The notes: generated by a model not told the origin, from the sequence alone. 6,419 bases of DNA from JAQTRU01 sp041645555 (GCA_041645555.1 JBAZPX010000027.1:1-6419); one strand, 5' to 3'; positions 1-5,608 are shown, counted from the stretch's first letter. Translations and numbers: made by a program.

Positions 1-2232
1 CGGCCATTTTTCTTTAAAAATACTTTCTTTATTTCCAAGTTCGTGCCATAACTCTTCGGCAAAATGCGGAGCAAAAGGAGCGAGCAGCTTTAAAAAATTC
101 CTAAAAGCGCCGCGCGGCAATACCTCAAATCCGCTGATAAAATTTACAAAAATCATCATCTGCGCGATAGCGGTGTTATAATGAAAATTTTCAATATCTT
201 CGCTGACTTTCTTTATGGTTTTATGAAGCAGCTTTGGCAAACCCAATTCTTTCATCTTGCAGTCCCCGCCCTGGCAATCGTATAATTTTTTATCTCTTAG
301 CTTATAAACATTTTCTAAAAATCTCCTTGCCCCAATCAGTCCATTCGTATTCCAGGCGCAGGCTCCCGAAAATGGCCCCATAAACATTTCATAAACGCGC
401 AGAGAATCAGCCCCGTATTTTTCCACGACTTCATCCGGATTGATGACGTTCCCCCAGCGTTTGCTCATCTTCCGGCCGTCTTCGGCTAAAATTAAGCCGA
501 CATGCTGTAATCTGGTAAACGGCTCCGGATAATTCACTACGCCGATATCAAATAAAAATTTATGCCAGAAACGGGCGTAAATTAAATGCCGGGTGGCGTG
601 CTCCGCCCCGCCCACGTAAAAATCAACCGGCGACCAGTATTTTTCTTTCTTCTTATCAACCAGCGCCTTATCATTTTTCGGGTCAATATATCTTAGCCAG
701 TACCAGGAAGAGCCGGCCCATTGCGGCATCGTGTTGGTTTCGCGTTTTCCCGGCCCGCCGCATTTCGGGCACTTAGTATTTACCCAGTCTTTGATGTTCG
801 CCAGGGGCGACTCGCCCGTTCCGGTCGGCTCGTAATGCTTCACTTCCGGCAATTTTACCGGCAAATCTTTTTCCGGCACGGCTACGGCGCCGCATTTAGT
901 GCAATGAATAATCGGAATCGGCTCTCCCCAATATCTTTGCCGCGAAAACACCCAGTCTTTCAATTTATAGTTAACCGCTTTTTTACCGACTTTATTTTTC
1001 TCCAACCATTTAATTATTTTTTCTAATGATTCTTTTTTATCCAAGCCATCTAAAAATCCAGAATTAACATGCAGGCCATCCGAAGTAAACGCTTGCTTTT
1101 CCACGTCTCCGCCTTTTAGCACTTCAATAATGGGCAAATCATATTTTTTCGCAAATTCCCAGTCTCTTTCGTCATGCCCCGGCACGGCCATAATCGCACC
1201 TGTTCCGTAATCCATCATCACATAATCAGCCACAAAAATTGGTATTTCTTCATTATTAACCGGATTTATTGCCATCAATCCCTCCAATTCCACACCTGTT
1301 TTTTCTTTCTGCAGTTCAGTTCTTTCTAAATCTGATTTCTTCTTCGCCTGCTCAATATATTTCTTCACTTCGCCGTAATTCGTAATTCGTAATTCGTAAT
1401 TCTTTATTAGATCGTGTTCCGGCGCCACAACCATATAAGTGCAACCAAACAAAGTATCCGGACGAGTTGTAAATACTTCTAACTTATTATCTTGTTCGTT
1501 AGATTGCTTCGCTTCGCTCGCAATGACAGAAAATTGGACAATCGCACCTTCCGACCTTCCAATCCAGTTCCTCTGCATTTCTTTTATTGATTCTTCCCAG
1601 TCCGGCAGTTTTTCCAAATCGTTAAGCAGGCGATCGGCATAATCCGTAATCTTTAAAACCCATTGCCGCATCGGCTTTCTTTCAATTTCCGACCCGCAGC
1701 GTTCGCATTTTCCGTTTTCCAAGTCCTCATTAGCCAGGCCCGTCTGGCAACTTGGGCACCAGTTAATCGGCTCATGAGACTCATAAGCCAAACCCTTTTT
1801 AAACATCTGCAAAAATATCCACTGCGTCCATTTATAATATTCCGGGTCGGTCGTATTTATCTCCCGGCCCCAGTCATAAGTAAAGCCGATTTTTAACAGC
1901 TGACTTTTAAATTTTTTGATATTTTCTTCTACGGCCTGGCGCGGATGGACTTTATTTTCTAAAGCATAGTTCTCCGCCGGCAAACCAAAAGCGTCCCAGG
2001 CCATGGGATGGAGGACATTATACCCTTGCATCATCTTCATCCGGGCAAAAACGTCCGTGGCAATATAACCTTTTGGGTGCCCGACATGAAGCCCGGCTCC
2101 GGAAGGATAAGGAAACATATCTAAAATATAATATTTCGGCTTGTCCCGGGTTTCCGAAGTCTTATATAATTTTTCTTTTTGCCAATATTTTTGCCATTTC
2201 AACTCTATACTTTTGTGATCGTATTTCTCCAT
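1..2232 (-). CDS. leuS: Leucyl-tRNA synthetase, C-terminus cut by window edge
   Basis: Class Ia aminoacyl-tRNA synthetase that charges tRNA-Leu in the cytoplasm. The frame is open for 744 codons from ATG at 2232 to the left edge. Motifs in order: ATP-binding HVGH (residues 49-52), a first zinc-type cluster (C159/C162, C176/C179), the editing (CP1) domain with TTRPDT (255-260) and GHDERD (352-357), a second cysteine cluster (C444/C447, C488/C491), and KMSKR (588-592). The segment nearest the edge (AEELWHELG) belongs to the anticodon-binding helical domain, so probably only about 60-120 C-terminal residues are missing, judging from usual bacterial lengths. Two repeat-derived insertions sit in frame in the editing domain, at residues 235-244 and 278-286, so the gene looks intact and not degraded. 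No Shine-Dalgarno sequence is close to the start; a GC-rich hairpin repeat lies in the presumed leader. The identity is certain. Confidence 0.97.
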   Translation of the reverse strand, partial: MEKYDHKSIELKWQKYWQKEKLYKTSETRDKPKYYILDMFPYPSGAGLHVGHPKGYIATDVFARMKMMQGYNVLHPMAWDAFGLPAENYALENKVHPRQAVEENIKKFKSQLLKIGFTYDWGREINTTDPEYYKWTQWIFLQMFKKGLAYESHEPINWCPSCQTGLANEDLENGKCERCGSEIERKPMRQWVLKITDYADRLLNDLEKLPDWEESIKEMQRNWIGRSEGAIVQFSVIASEAKQSNEQDNKLEVFTTRPDTLFGCTYMVVAPEHDLIKNYELRITNYGEVKKYIEQAKKKSDLERTELQKEKTGVELEGLMAINPVNNEEIPIFVADYVMMDYGTGAIMAVPGHDERDWEFAKKYDLPIIEVLKGGDVEKQAFTSDGLHVNSGFLDGLDKKESLEKIIKWLEKNKVGKKAVNYKLKDWVFSRQRYWGEPIPIIHCTKCGAVAVPEKDLPVKLPEVKHYEPTGTGESPLANIKDWVNTKCPKCGGPGKRETNTMPQWAGSSWYWLRYIDPKNDKALVDKKKEKYWSPVDFYVGGAEHATRHLIYARFWHKFLFDIGVVNYPEPFTRLQHVGLILAEDGRKMSKRWGNVINPDEVVEKYGADSLRVYEMFMGPFSGACAWNTNGLIGARRFLENVYKLRDKKLYDCQGGDCKMKELGLPKLLHKTIKKVSEDIENFHYNTAIAQMMIFVNFISGFEVLPRGAFRNFLKLLAPFAPHFAEELWHELGNKESIFKEKWP
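1374..1401. repeat. Heptanucleotide tandem repeat inside leuS (4 x CGTAATT)
   Basis: Four perfect head-to-tail copies of the 7-bp unit CGTAATT. Because 7 is not a multiple of 3, the repeat reads through all three phases every 21 bp; on the leuS strand this gives NYELRIT and then NY (residues 278-286), with no stop. It lies in the editing domain between APEHDLI and EVKKYIEQA, a loop of variable length in LeuRS. The same heptamer recurs at 4635-4641 beside the GxxExxY gene. Confidence 0.9.
1501..1529. repeat. Dispersed repeat inside leuS encoding VIASEAKQS
   Basis: The stretch reads, on the leuS strand, as a GTCATTGCGAGC-type sequence followed by GAAGCGAAGCAATC. It has short complementary ends (ATTGC and GCAAT). 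I recognise this from memory as a widespread bacterial intergenic repeat whose translation is VIASEAKQS. Here it is translated in frame as residues 236-244 of LeuRS, between the IGRSEGA strand and the VFTTRPDTLFG motif of the editing domain. Confidence 0.8.
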
Positions 2233-2245
2233 AATATTTATGCTT

Positions 2246-2284
2246 GCCTCGCCGTAGTCCCGCTAAGCGGGACGAAGGCGGGCC
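2246..2284. repeat. GC-rich imperfect hairpin repeat 5' of leuS
   Basis: The core is a perfect 7-bp inverted repeat, GTCCCGC (2257-2263) and GCGGGAC (2267-2273), with a TAA loop. Outer arms extend the pairing to about 18 bp with three or four mismatches. It is much richer in GC than the surrounding spacer and ends 13 bp from the leuS start codon, so it would fall in the leuS leader. It resembles a dispersed repeat seen in Parcubacteria genomes (from memory). It has no T-tract on the leuS strand immediately after the stem, so it is not a convincing terminator. Confidence 0.7.
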
Positions 2285-2332
2285 ACTTTTTTTCTATCTC
2301 TTTATGGTTATACATATATAATTCAAATTACA

Positions 2333-2338
2333 ATTATA
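2333..2338 (-). promoter_or_regulatory. Possible -10 box for leuS
   Basis: The minus strand reads TATAAT here, about 100 bp upstream of the leuS ATG and downstream of the preceding gene's terminator. I see no good -35 hexamer at 16-18 bp. The spacer is so AT-rich that a chance match is quite possible. Confidence 0.3.
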
Positions 2339-2364
2339 TCTTAATACTATCCTAAAATCCCTTA

Positions 2365-2403
2365 AAAATCAAATGCCCGGAGGACGAACTTCGGGCATTT
2401 TTT
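2365..2403 (-). terminator. Stem-loop terminator after the AP endonuclease gene
   Basis: Arms AAATGCCCGGAG (2371-2382) and CTTCGGGCATTT (2389-2400) pair over 12 bp with one G-T wobble around a 6-nt loop (GACGAA). On the minus strand the stem is followed by a T-rich run (TTTGATTTTT), and it begins about 20 bp after the stop codon at 2422. The plus strand also has T residues after the stem, so it could work in both directions. It separates the endonuclease from leuS. Confidence 0.8.
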
Positions 2404-2421
2404 ATAACATAAAAACTCTTC

Positions 2422-3177
2422 TTATATTTTTATCTCTATTCCAACCGGACAATGGTCAGAACCCTCGGTTTTTTCCAAAATGAAAGCTTTTTTCAGGCAT
2501 TTTATTGTCTTAGCAGAAACGCAGAAATAATCAATCCGCCAGCCGATGTTCCTAGCCCGGAGATTAAACCGATAGCCCCACCAGGAATACTGAACTTTAT
2601 CCTTATTAAAATAACGGAAAGTGTCAATAAAACCAGAATTTAAAAATTTAGTCAGCCAATTCCGCTCTTGGCTCGTAAAACCCGGATTGCCAATATTATC
2701 TTTCGGCCGGGCTAAATCAATTTCTTCATGAGCCACATTGAAATCGCCAGCAACTATTAAAGGTTTTTTCTTACTTAACTTTTTTAAATACTCCAACAAT
2801 TTATCATTAAACTCTAATTTAAAATTCAGGCGCGACAATTCATGGTTGGCATTGGGAAAATAAACATTAACTAAATAAAAATCGCTGCAGTCTAAAACCT
2901 GTACCCGGCCTTCATTATCCCAGCTCAAATAAGGTAAAATTTCTGCGGTCACTCCTTCCTTAACTAAAATCGCCGTGCCGCTATAACCAGGGCGCTCGGC
3001 CGGATGCCAATATTCTTTGAAACCGGAAAAGTCAAAATTTTCTTTAAGCCGGGCTAGATTAGAAATTTTAATTTCCTGCAGGCATAAAATATCGGGCCTT
3101 TTCTCTTTTAAAAAATTCAAAAAACCCTTGCGCACAACCGCTCTTACGCCGTTGACGTTCCAGGATAATATTTCCAT
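2422..3177 (-). CDS. xthA: Exonuclease III family AP endonuclease
   Basis: Base-excision repair enzyme of the endonuclease/exonuclease/phosphatase fold. It cuts DNA 5' of abasic sites and may have 3'-5' exonuclease activity. At 251 residues it is a normal length for the family. Visible signature residues: N7 in SWNVNG, metal-binding E35 in CLQEIK, Y106 in NVYFPN, D145 and N147 in GDFNVAH, the WWGYR segment (199-203), R214/D216 in WRIDYF, and the terminal catalytic pair D241-H242 in SDHCP. The start at 3177 is fixed by the canonical MEILSWNVNG opening; no Shine-Dalgarno sequence precedes it. A stem-loop terminator follows. The gene lies downstream of a small basic ORF on the same strand, with an inverted repeat between them. 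In Gram-positive nomenclature it would be exoA. The family is clear; the balance of nuclease activities cannot be read from sequence. Confidence 0.96.
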   Translation of the reverse strand: MEILSWNVNGVRAVVRKGFLNFLKEKRPDILCLQEIKISNLARLKENFDFSGFKEYWHPAERPGYSGTAILVKEGVTAEILPYLSWDNEGRVQVLDCSDFYLVNVYFPNANHELSRLNFKLEFNDKLLEYLKKLSKKKPLIVAGDFNVAHEEIDLARPKDNIGNPGFTSQERNWLTKFLNSGFIDTFRYFNKDKVQYSWWGYRFNLRARNIGWRIDYFCVSAKTIKCLKKAFILEKTEGSDHCPVGIEIKI

Positions 3178-3181
3178 ATAA

Positions 3182-3246
3182 TTAGATTTAAAAATTAAGA
3201 TTGAAGAATTATGAATTCCGGCTTAAATCTTAATTCTTAAATCTAA
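3182..3246. repeat. 20-bp inverted repeat in the spacer before xthA
   Basis: Left arm 3182-3201 and right arm 3227-3246 are reverse complements with a single mismatch, around a loop of about 25 nt. The arms are AT-rich and made of TTAAGAT/TTAAAT-like words. The structure sits 5 bp upstream of the xthA start, so a transcript entering from the small upstream ORF would fold here. No clear T-tract follows, so it is either a dispersed repeat or a leader structure. Nothing else is visible between 3178 and 3282. Confidence 0.7.
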
Positions 3247-3282
3247 ACCGGTTTTAACGCTAAATACCAAAAACTATAAAAT

Positions 3283-3423
3283 TCACATTTTATCGCGAAT
3301 TATTTTTTGCAGAGTTTTTACTCCCGCTCCGCTCACTTTCATGTTTTTCTTCTTTTTCTTATCGCGCTTTTTCCGCCTTTTTTCCGCTTCCGCCTCCAAA
3401 TTCTCAAAATTTTGTTTATTCAT
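3283..3423 (-). CDS. Small lysine-rich hypothetical protein (46 aa)
   Basis: A 46-codon ORF from ATG at 3423 to TGA at 3283-3285. The product starts MNKQNFENLEAEAEKRRKKR, continues with a run of lysines (residues 22-26), and ends NMKVSGAGVKTLQKIIRDKM. It is strongly basic, with no hydrophobic segment and no cysteine. The first half would be a charged helix; the MKVSG turn followed by an amphipathic LQKII helix looks like a conserved tail. From memory, small proteins with a similar MKVSG...LQKI ending occur in Parcubacteria, but no function is known to me. A plausible promoter lies just upstream (TTGCTA, 17 bp, TATGAT). It is divergent from the DsbA-like gene and on the same strand as xthA 105 bp downstream. 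Nucleic-acid or ribosome binding is only a guess from its charge. Confidence 0.6.
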   Translation of the reverse strand: MNKQNFENLEAEAEKRRKKRDKKKKKNMKVSGAGVKTLQKIIRDKM

Positions 3424-3440
3424 AGGAAAAATGATATAAT
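3412..3440 (+). promoter_or_regulatory. Extended -10 promoter for the DsbA-like gene
   Basis: A perfect TATAAT (3435-3440) preceded by TGA gives an extended -10 (TGATATAAT), with TTGTTT (3412-3417) as a weak -35 at a 17-bp spacing. Transcription would begin near 3447, leaving a leader of about 34 nt. The -35 lies inside the first codons of the divergent small ORF. Confidence 0.6.
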
Positions 3441-3452
3441 AAAACTATCTTT

Positions 3453-3481
3453 ATCATAGATAAAATTTACTAATTTAGCAA
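3453..3481 (-). promoter_or_regulatory. Promoter for the 46-residue ORF
   Basis: The minus strand shows TTGCTA (3476-3481) and TATGAT (3453-3458) separated by exactly 17 bp, pointing at the small ORF that starts at 3423. Its -35 overlaps the first base of the DsbA-like start codon, so this promoter and its plus-strand neighbour are interleaved. Confidence 0.45.
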
Positions 3482-4179
3482 TGGAAACCGGAAAAAAACA
3501 ATGGTATAGCCAGTGGTGGGGAATTATATTAATTCTTTTTTTAACTTTAGCCGCTATCGTTTTTGTGGCTTTAGGCTTTTATATTGCTGACCTAACCGGA
3601 AGGATTAAAAGCGGAGAAATAGTGGACGAGCAAGTATTGGCGGAGATTAATAAATACAAAACCGCCAAAGAAAACCCGACCATACTCGGAGTTAATAATT
3701 ACTGGCTCGGTTCGGCCAAGCCAAAAATAACGATTGTGGAGTTTGCCGACTTTAACTGCCCGAATTGTAAAAATTCCTTTCCAAATATAAGAGAAATTAG
3801 CTTAAAGTACAAAAATGATGTTAAAATAATATTCAGGGATTTCCCGATTTACGAAAATTCAATAAATTTAGCTTTAGCCGGCCGCTGCGCCGGCGAGCAG
3901 GGATTGTTTTGGTTAATGCACGATAAGCTCTTCGCCAAACAAGGAAATTTTAGTCTGGAAGAACTGCCAAGCTTTGCCAACCAAATCGGAGCGGACATAA
4001 ATAGATTTAACAGCTGCCTTAAGAACGAAAAATATTTAAATGATATAAAAAAAGATTATGCCGACGGGCAGTCTTTGGGAATAACCGGCACGCCCACCTG
4101 GTTTATAAATGGTTATAAAATTGAAGGCGACATACCCCGTGATTTATTTATCCAGATAGTTGAAGAACTAATAAGATAA
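3481..4179 (+). CDS. Membrane-anchored DsbA-like thiol oxidoreductase
   Basis: Thioredoxin-fold protein of the DsbA/BdbD (Thioredoxin_4) type, 232 residues, expected to introduce or shuffle disulfides in exported proteins outside the membrane. A short N-terminal tail with lysines is followed by a single transmembrane segment (about 13-35), giving a cytoplasmic N-terminus and an external catalytic domain. The active site is CPNC (C93-C96) after the FADFNCP strand, and the cis-proline loop is GTPTWFING (P205). Extra cysteines C136 and C179 lie in the helical insertion and could form a structural disulfide. No cleavable signal-peptide site is evident, so it is probably an anchored protein. It has its own extended -10 promoter and no Shine-Dalgarno sequence. 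No VKOR or DsbB reoxidation partner is present in the window. Family assignment is strong; oxidase versus isomerase role is inferred. Confidence 0.9.
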   Translation: METGKKQWYSQWWGIILILFLTLAAIVFVALGFYIADLTGRIKSGEIVDEQVLAEINKYKTAKENPTILGVNNYWLGSAKPKITIVEFADFNCPNCKNSFPNIREISLKYKNDVKIIFRDFPIYENSINLALAGRCAGEQGLFWLMHDKLFAKQGNFSLEELPSFANQIGADINRFNSCLKNEKYLNDIKKDYADGQSLGITGTPTWFINGYKIEGDIPRDLFIQIVEELIR

Positions 4180-4189
4180 TGCAAACCAA

Positions 4190-4230
4190 CGAATTAAATG
4201 CGAATTCCGCAAATTCTAATAATGCAAATA
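4190..4230. repeat. Left repeat flank of the GxxExxY gene
   Basis: This spacer between the DsbA-like stop and the next start is built of GCGAATT/GCAAATT-type words. CCGCAAATT (4207-4215) and TAATGCAAAT (4220-4229) recur in inverted orientation in the right flank, at 4657-4665 and 4666-4675. The block order differs from a simple terminal inverted repeat. Confidence 0.65.
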
Positions 4231-4231
4231 C

Positions 4232-4639
4232 ATGGATAAAGTTATTTACAAAGAGTTATCTTACCAAATCACTGGCATGCTTTTTAAAACCCACCAAGAG
4301 CTTGGCAGTTACAGAAACGAAAAACAATACGCTGATTACTTTGAAAAATTATTAATATTAGAGAATATAAAATATACCAGAGAATACCGATTTGAAGATA
4401 ATCGATTTGGAGAAGGAAAAATAAGATGTATTTGCGACTTTATTATCGATGATAAAATTATATTAGAATTCAAAACAGTTGATTATTTAACTAAAAATGA
4501 TTATTTTCAAACAAAACGCTATTTAATTACTTTAAATTTGAAATTAGCATTGTTAGTAAACTTTCGCCAAAAAAGATTAGCTCCTAAAAGAATCTTAAAT
4601 AGCGAATATTTTGATAATTCTAATTCGCATAATTCGTAA
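4232..4639 (+). CDS. GxxExxY family protein, PD-(D/E)XK nuclease-like
   Basis: A 135-residue protein of the GxxExxY family (PDDEXK_3-like), whose biochemical role is not established. The N-terminal helices carry the motif in a lengthened form: E23-L-G25 then E30-K-Q-Y33, read as GSYRNEKQY. The nuclease-like core follows as D69 in CICDFII, then E79 and K81 in IILEFKT, with Q93 in YFQTKRYL downstream. All candidate catalytic positions are present. The gene is AT-richer than the oxidoreductase genes beside it and lies between related short repeats. Its start codon abuts the left repeat, and its last residues (NSNSHNS) and stop codon are encoded by the right repeat. This suggests a separately acquired element inserted ahead of the oxidoreductase operon. 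No Shine-Dalgarno sequence is visible. Family confidence is good; nuclease activity and mobility are inference. Confidence 0.85.
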   Translation: MDKVIYKELSYQITGMLFKTHQELGSYRNEKQYADYFEKLLILENIKYTREYRFEDNRFGEGKIRCICDFIIDDKIILEFKTVDYLTKNDYFQTKRYLITLNLKLALLVNFRQKRLAPKRILNSEYFDNSNSHNS

Positions 4640-4675
4640 TTCGCAACATTTGCATAAATTTGCGGATTTGCATTA
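4617..4675. repeat. Right repeat flank of the GxxExxY gene
   Basis: A cluster of AATTCGCAT, AATTCGTAATTCGC and ATTTGCAT words. It contains the inverted counterparts of both left-flank blocks (AATTTGCGG at 4657-4665, ATTTGCATTA at 4666-4675) and one exact copy of the CGTAATT heptamer (4635-4641) that is repeated four times in leuS. It encodes the C-terminus and stop of the GxxExxY protein. Confidence 0.65.
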
Positions 4676-4681
4676 TATAAT
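4676..4681 (+). promoter_or_regulatory. Probable -10 box of the oxidoreductase operon
   Basis: A perfect TATAAT ends 9 bp before the porC ATG. Transcription would start at about 4688, so the mRNA would be almost leaderless. The nearest -35-like word, TTGCAT (4650-4655), gives an over-long 20-bp spacing. Both lie at or next to the right repeat flank. Confidence 0.45.
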
Positions 4682-4690
4682 CGTCAACAT

Positions 4691-5233
4691 ATGAAGCAGA
4701 TACGTATTCATGGCCGCGGCGGGCAGGGAGTAGTGACGGCGGCGGAGTTAATCGCCATCGCCGCTTTTGCCGACGGGAAGGAGGCTCAAGCCTTTCCCTC
4801 TTTCGGCGTGGAAAGGACCGGTGCGCCGATTGAATCTTTCGCCAGGATTGATGATAAGCCAATTAGAATCAGGGAGCATGTCTATAAACCGGACGTTTTA
4901 ATAGTCCAGGACCCTTCTTTGCTTAATACCGTTGATATAACCAAAGGCGCCGGAGCCAGTACTTTAATCATAATAAACACGGCGAAAAATAAAAATGAGC
5001 TTAAATTAAACCTGCGGGAAGAGAATATCTGCACCGTAGACGCCACTAAAATCGCTTTAGAAATTATCGGCAAAAATATCGTTAATACGATAATCCTGGG
5101 GGCTTTTGCCCGCGCTACTAATTTAATCAGCCTGGACGGCCTTAAAAAAGCCATTGCCCAAAAATTTGCCGATAAAGGAAGAGAGATTATAGAAAAAAAT
5201 ACCAAAGCAGTAATTAAAGCTTATAACTCTTAA
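4691..5233 (+). CDS. porC: 2-oxoacid:ferredoxin oxidoreductase, gamma subunit
   Basis: Gamma subunit of the four-subunit pyruvate-type ferredoxin oxidoreductase (called PorC in Thermotoga and PorG in Pyrococcus), a cytoplasmic TPP and iron-sulfur enzyme. At 180 residues it has the usual length. The diagnostic opening is GRGGQG (8-13), followed by the SFGVERTGAP segment (37-46), which helps form the CoA and subunit interface in this family, and the ILGAFARAT region near the C-terminus. The ATG at 4691 fits the family start exactly. It is the first gene of the operon and the delta gene begins 5 bp after its stop, so the two are co-transcribed. Pyruvate is the likeliest substrate, but 2-oxoisovalerate or another 2-oxoacid cannot be excluded from sequence alone. 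Confidence 0.93.
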   Translation: MKQIRIHGRGGQGVVTAAELIAIAAFADGKEAQAFPSFGVERTGAPIESFARIDDKPIRIREHVYKPDVLIVQDPSLLNTVDITKGAGASTLIIINTAKNKNELKLNLREENICTVDATKIALEIIGKNIVNTIILGAFARATNLISLDGLKKAIAQKFADKGREIIEKNTKAVIKAYNS

Positions 5234-5238
5234 CCCAT

Positions 5239-5505
5239 ATGAAAATTAATATAACCGCAAAACCAAATACGACTTTAAAAAATAAAACCGGCAGCTGGCG
5301 GACGTTTAAGCCAAAAATTGATTTAAACAAATGTATTGGCTGTGGAATTTGTTCCCGAATTTGTCCGGAAGGAATTATAAGAATGGAAGCAAACAAAGAA
5401 GGGAAACCCAAGCCAAAAACCGATTACGATTATTGCAAGGGTTGCGGCGTTTGCGCGGCCGAATGCCCGGTTAAAGCTATTATTATGGAATTAGATAAAA
5501 AGTGA
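5239..5505 (+). CDS. porD: 2-oxoacid:ferredoxin oxidoreductase, delta (ferredoxin-like) subunit
   Basis: An 88-residue 2x[4Fe-4S] ferredoxin-like subunit that passes electrons from the catalytic core to external ferredoxin. Two complete cluster motifs are visible: C32/C35/C38 with C42-P, and C66/C69/C72 with C76-P, each closing the other's cluster as in bacterial-type ferredoxins. The N-terminal extension with TGSWRTFKP (17-25) is typical of delta subunits and separates it from free ferredoxins. It starts 5 bp after porC with no visible Shine-Dalgarno sequence, which suggests translational coupling. The next subunit gene begins 103 bp later, after a repeat array, an unusually wide gap inside an operon of this kind. 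No cluster ligand is missing. Confidence 0.94.
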   Translation: MKINITAKPNTTLKNKTGSWRTFKPKIDLNKCIGCGICSRICPEGIIRMEANKEGKPKPKTDYDYCKGCGVCAAECPVKAIIMELDKK

Positions 5506-5592
5506 GATTCTTAGGATTCTTGAGATCTTTAGGATCTTTGGGATATCTATAGTTCCTAAGAATCGCAAAAATCGCAAAAGTCCTAAGAATCC
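5506..5592. repeat. 9-nt-periodic repeat array between porD and porA
   Basis: Immediately after the porD stop come degenerate 9-bp units (GATTCTTAG, GATTCTTGA, GATCTTTAG, GATCTTTGG), then units of the opposite sense (AGTTCCTAA, GAATCGCAA, AAATCGCAA, AAGTCCTAA). Owing to the change of sense, GATTCTTAGGA (5506-5516) has perfect 11-bp complements at 5554-5564 and 5581-5591, so the transcript could fold into either of two alternative hairpins. Neither is followed by a long T-tract. The array fills nearly the whole intergenic gap. Confidence 0.8.
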
Positions 5593-5608
5593 AAAATATT
5601 TAAATTGT

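Noticed and set aside
1374..1530. Frameshift or pseudogene in leuS caused by the repeats.
   Set aside because: I translated every codon from 2232 to 1. HVGH and KMSKR are in the same frame and there is no stop, so the insertions preserve the frame.
721..1896. Plus-strand open frames at 721-1026, 1439-1642 and 1663-1896.
   Set aside because: They are antisense to leuS, whose frame shows continuous family motifs; their translations have no recognisable domain.
2246..2403. T-box or other leucine-responsive riboswitch before leuS.
   Set aside because: No T-box consensus, specifier loop or antiterminator pair could be found. The stem at 2371-2400 fits better as the xthA terminator.
2452..2643. 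Plus-strand 63-codon open frame.
   Set aside because: Antisense to the xthA catalytic C-terminus; no domain seen.
3481..4639. DsbA-like and GxxExxY genes as a paired functional system.
   Set aside because: They differ in cellular location and are separated by repeat sequence; adjacency is better explained by insertion of the second gene.
4620..5411. Minus-strand open frames at 4620-4862, 4882-5205 and 5214-5411.
   Set aside because: They lie opposite porC and porD, which have intact diagnostic motifs; the translations are low-complexity reverse readings.
5506..5592. CRISPR array.
   Set aside because: Units are 9 bp, degenerate and have no spacers; there are no cas genes.
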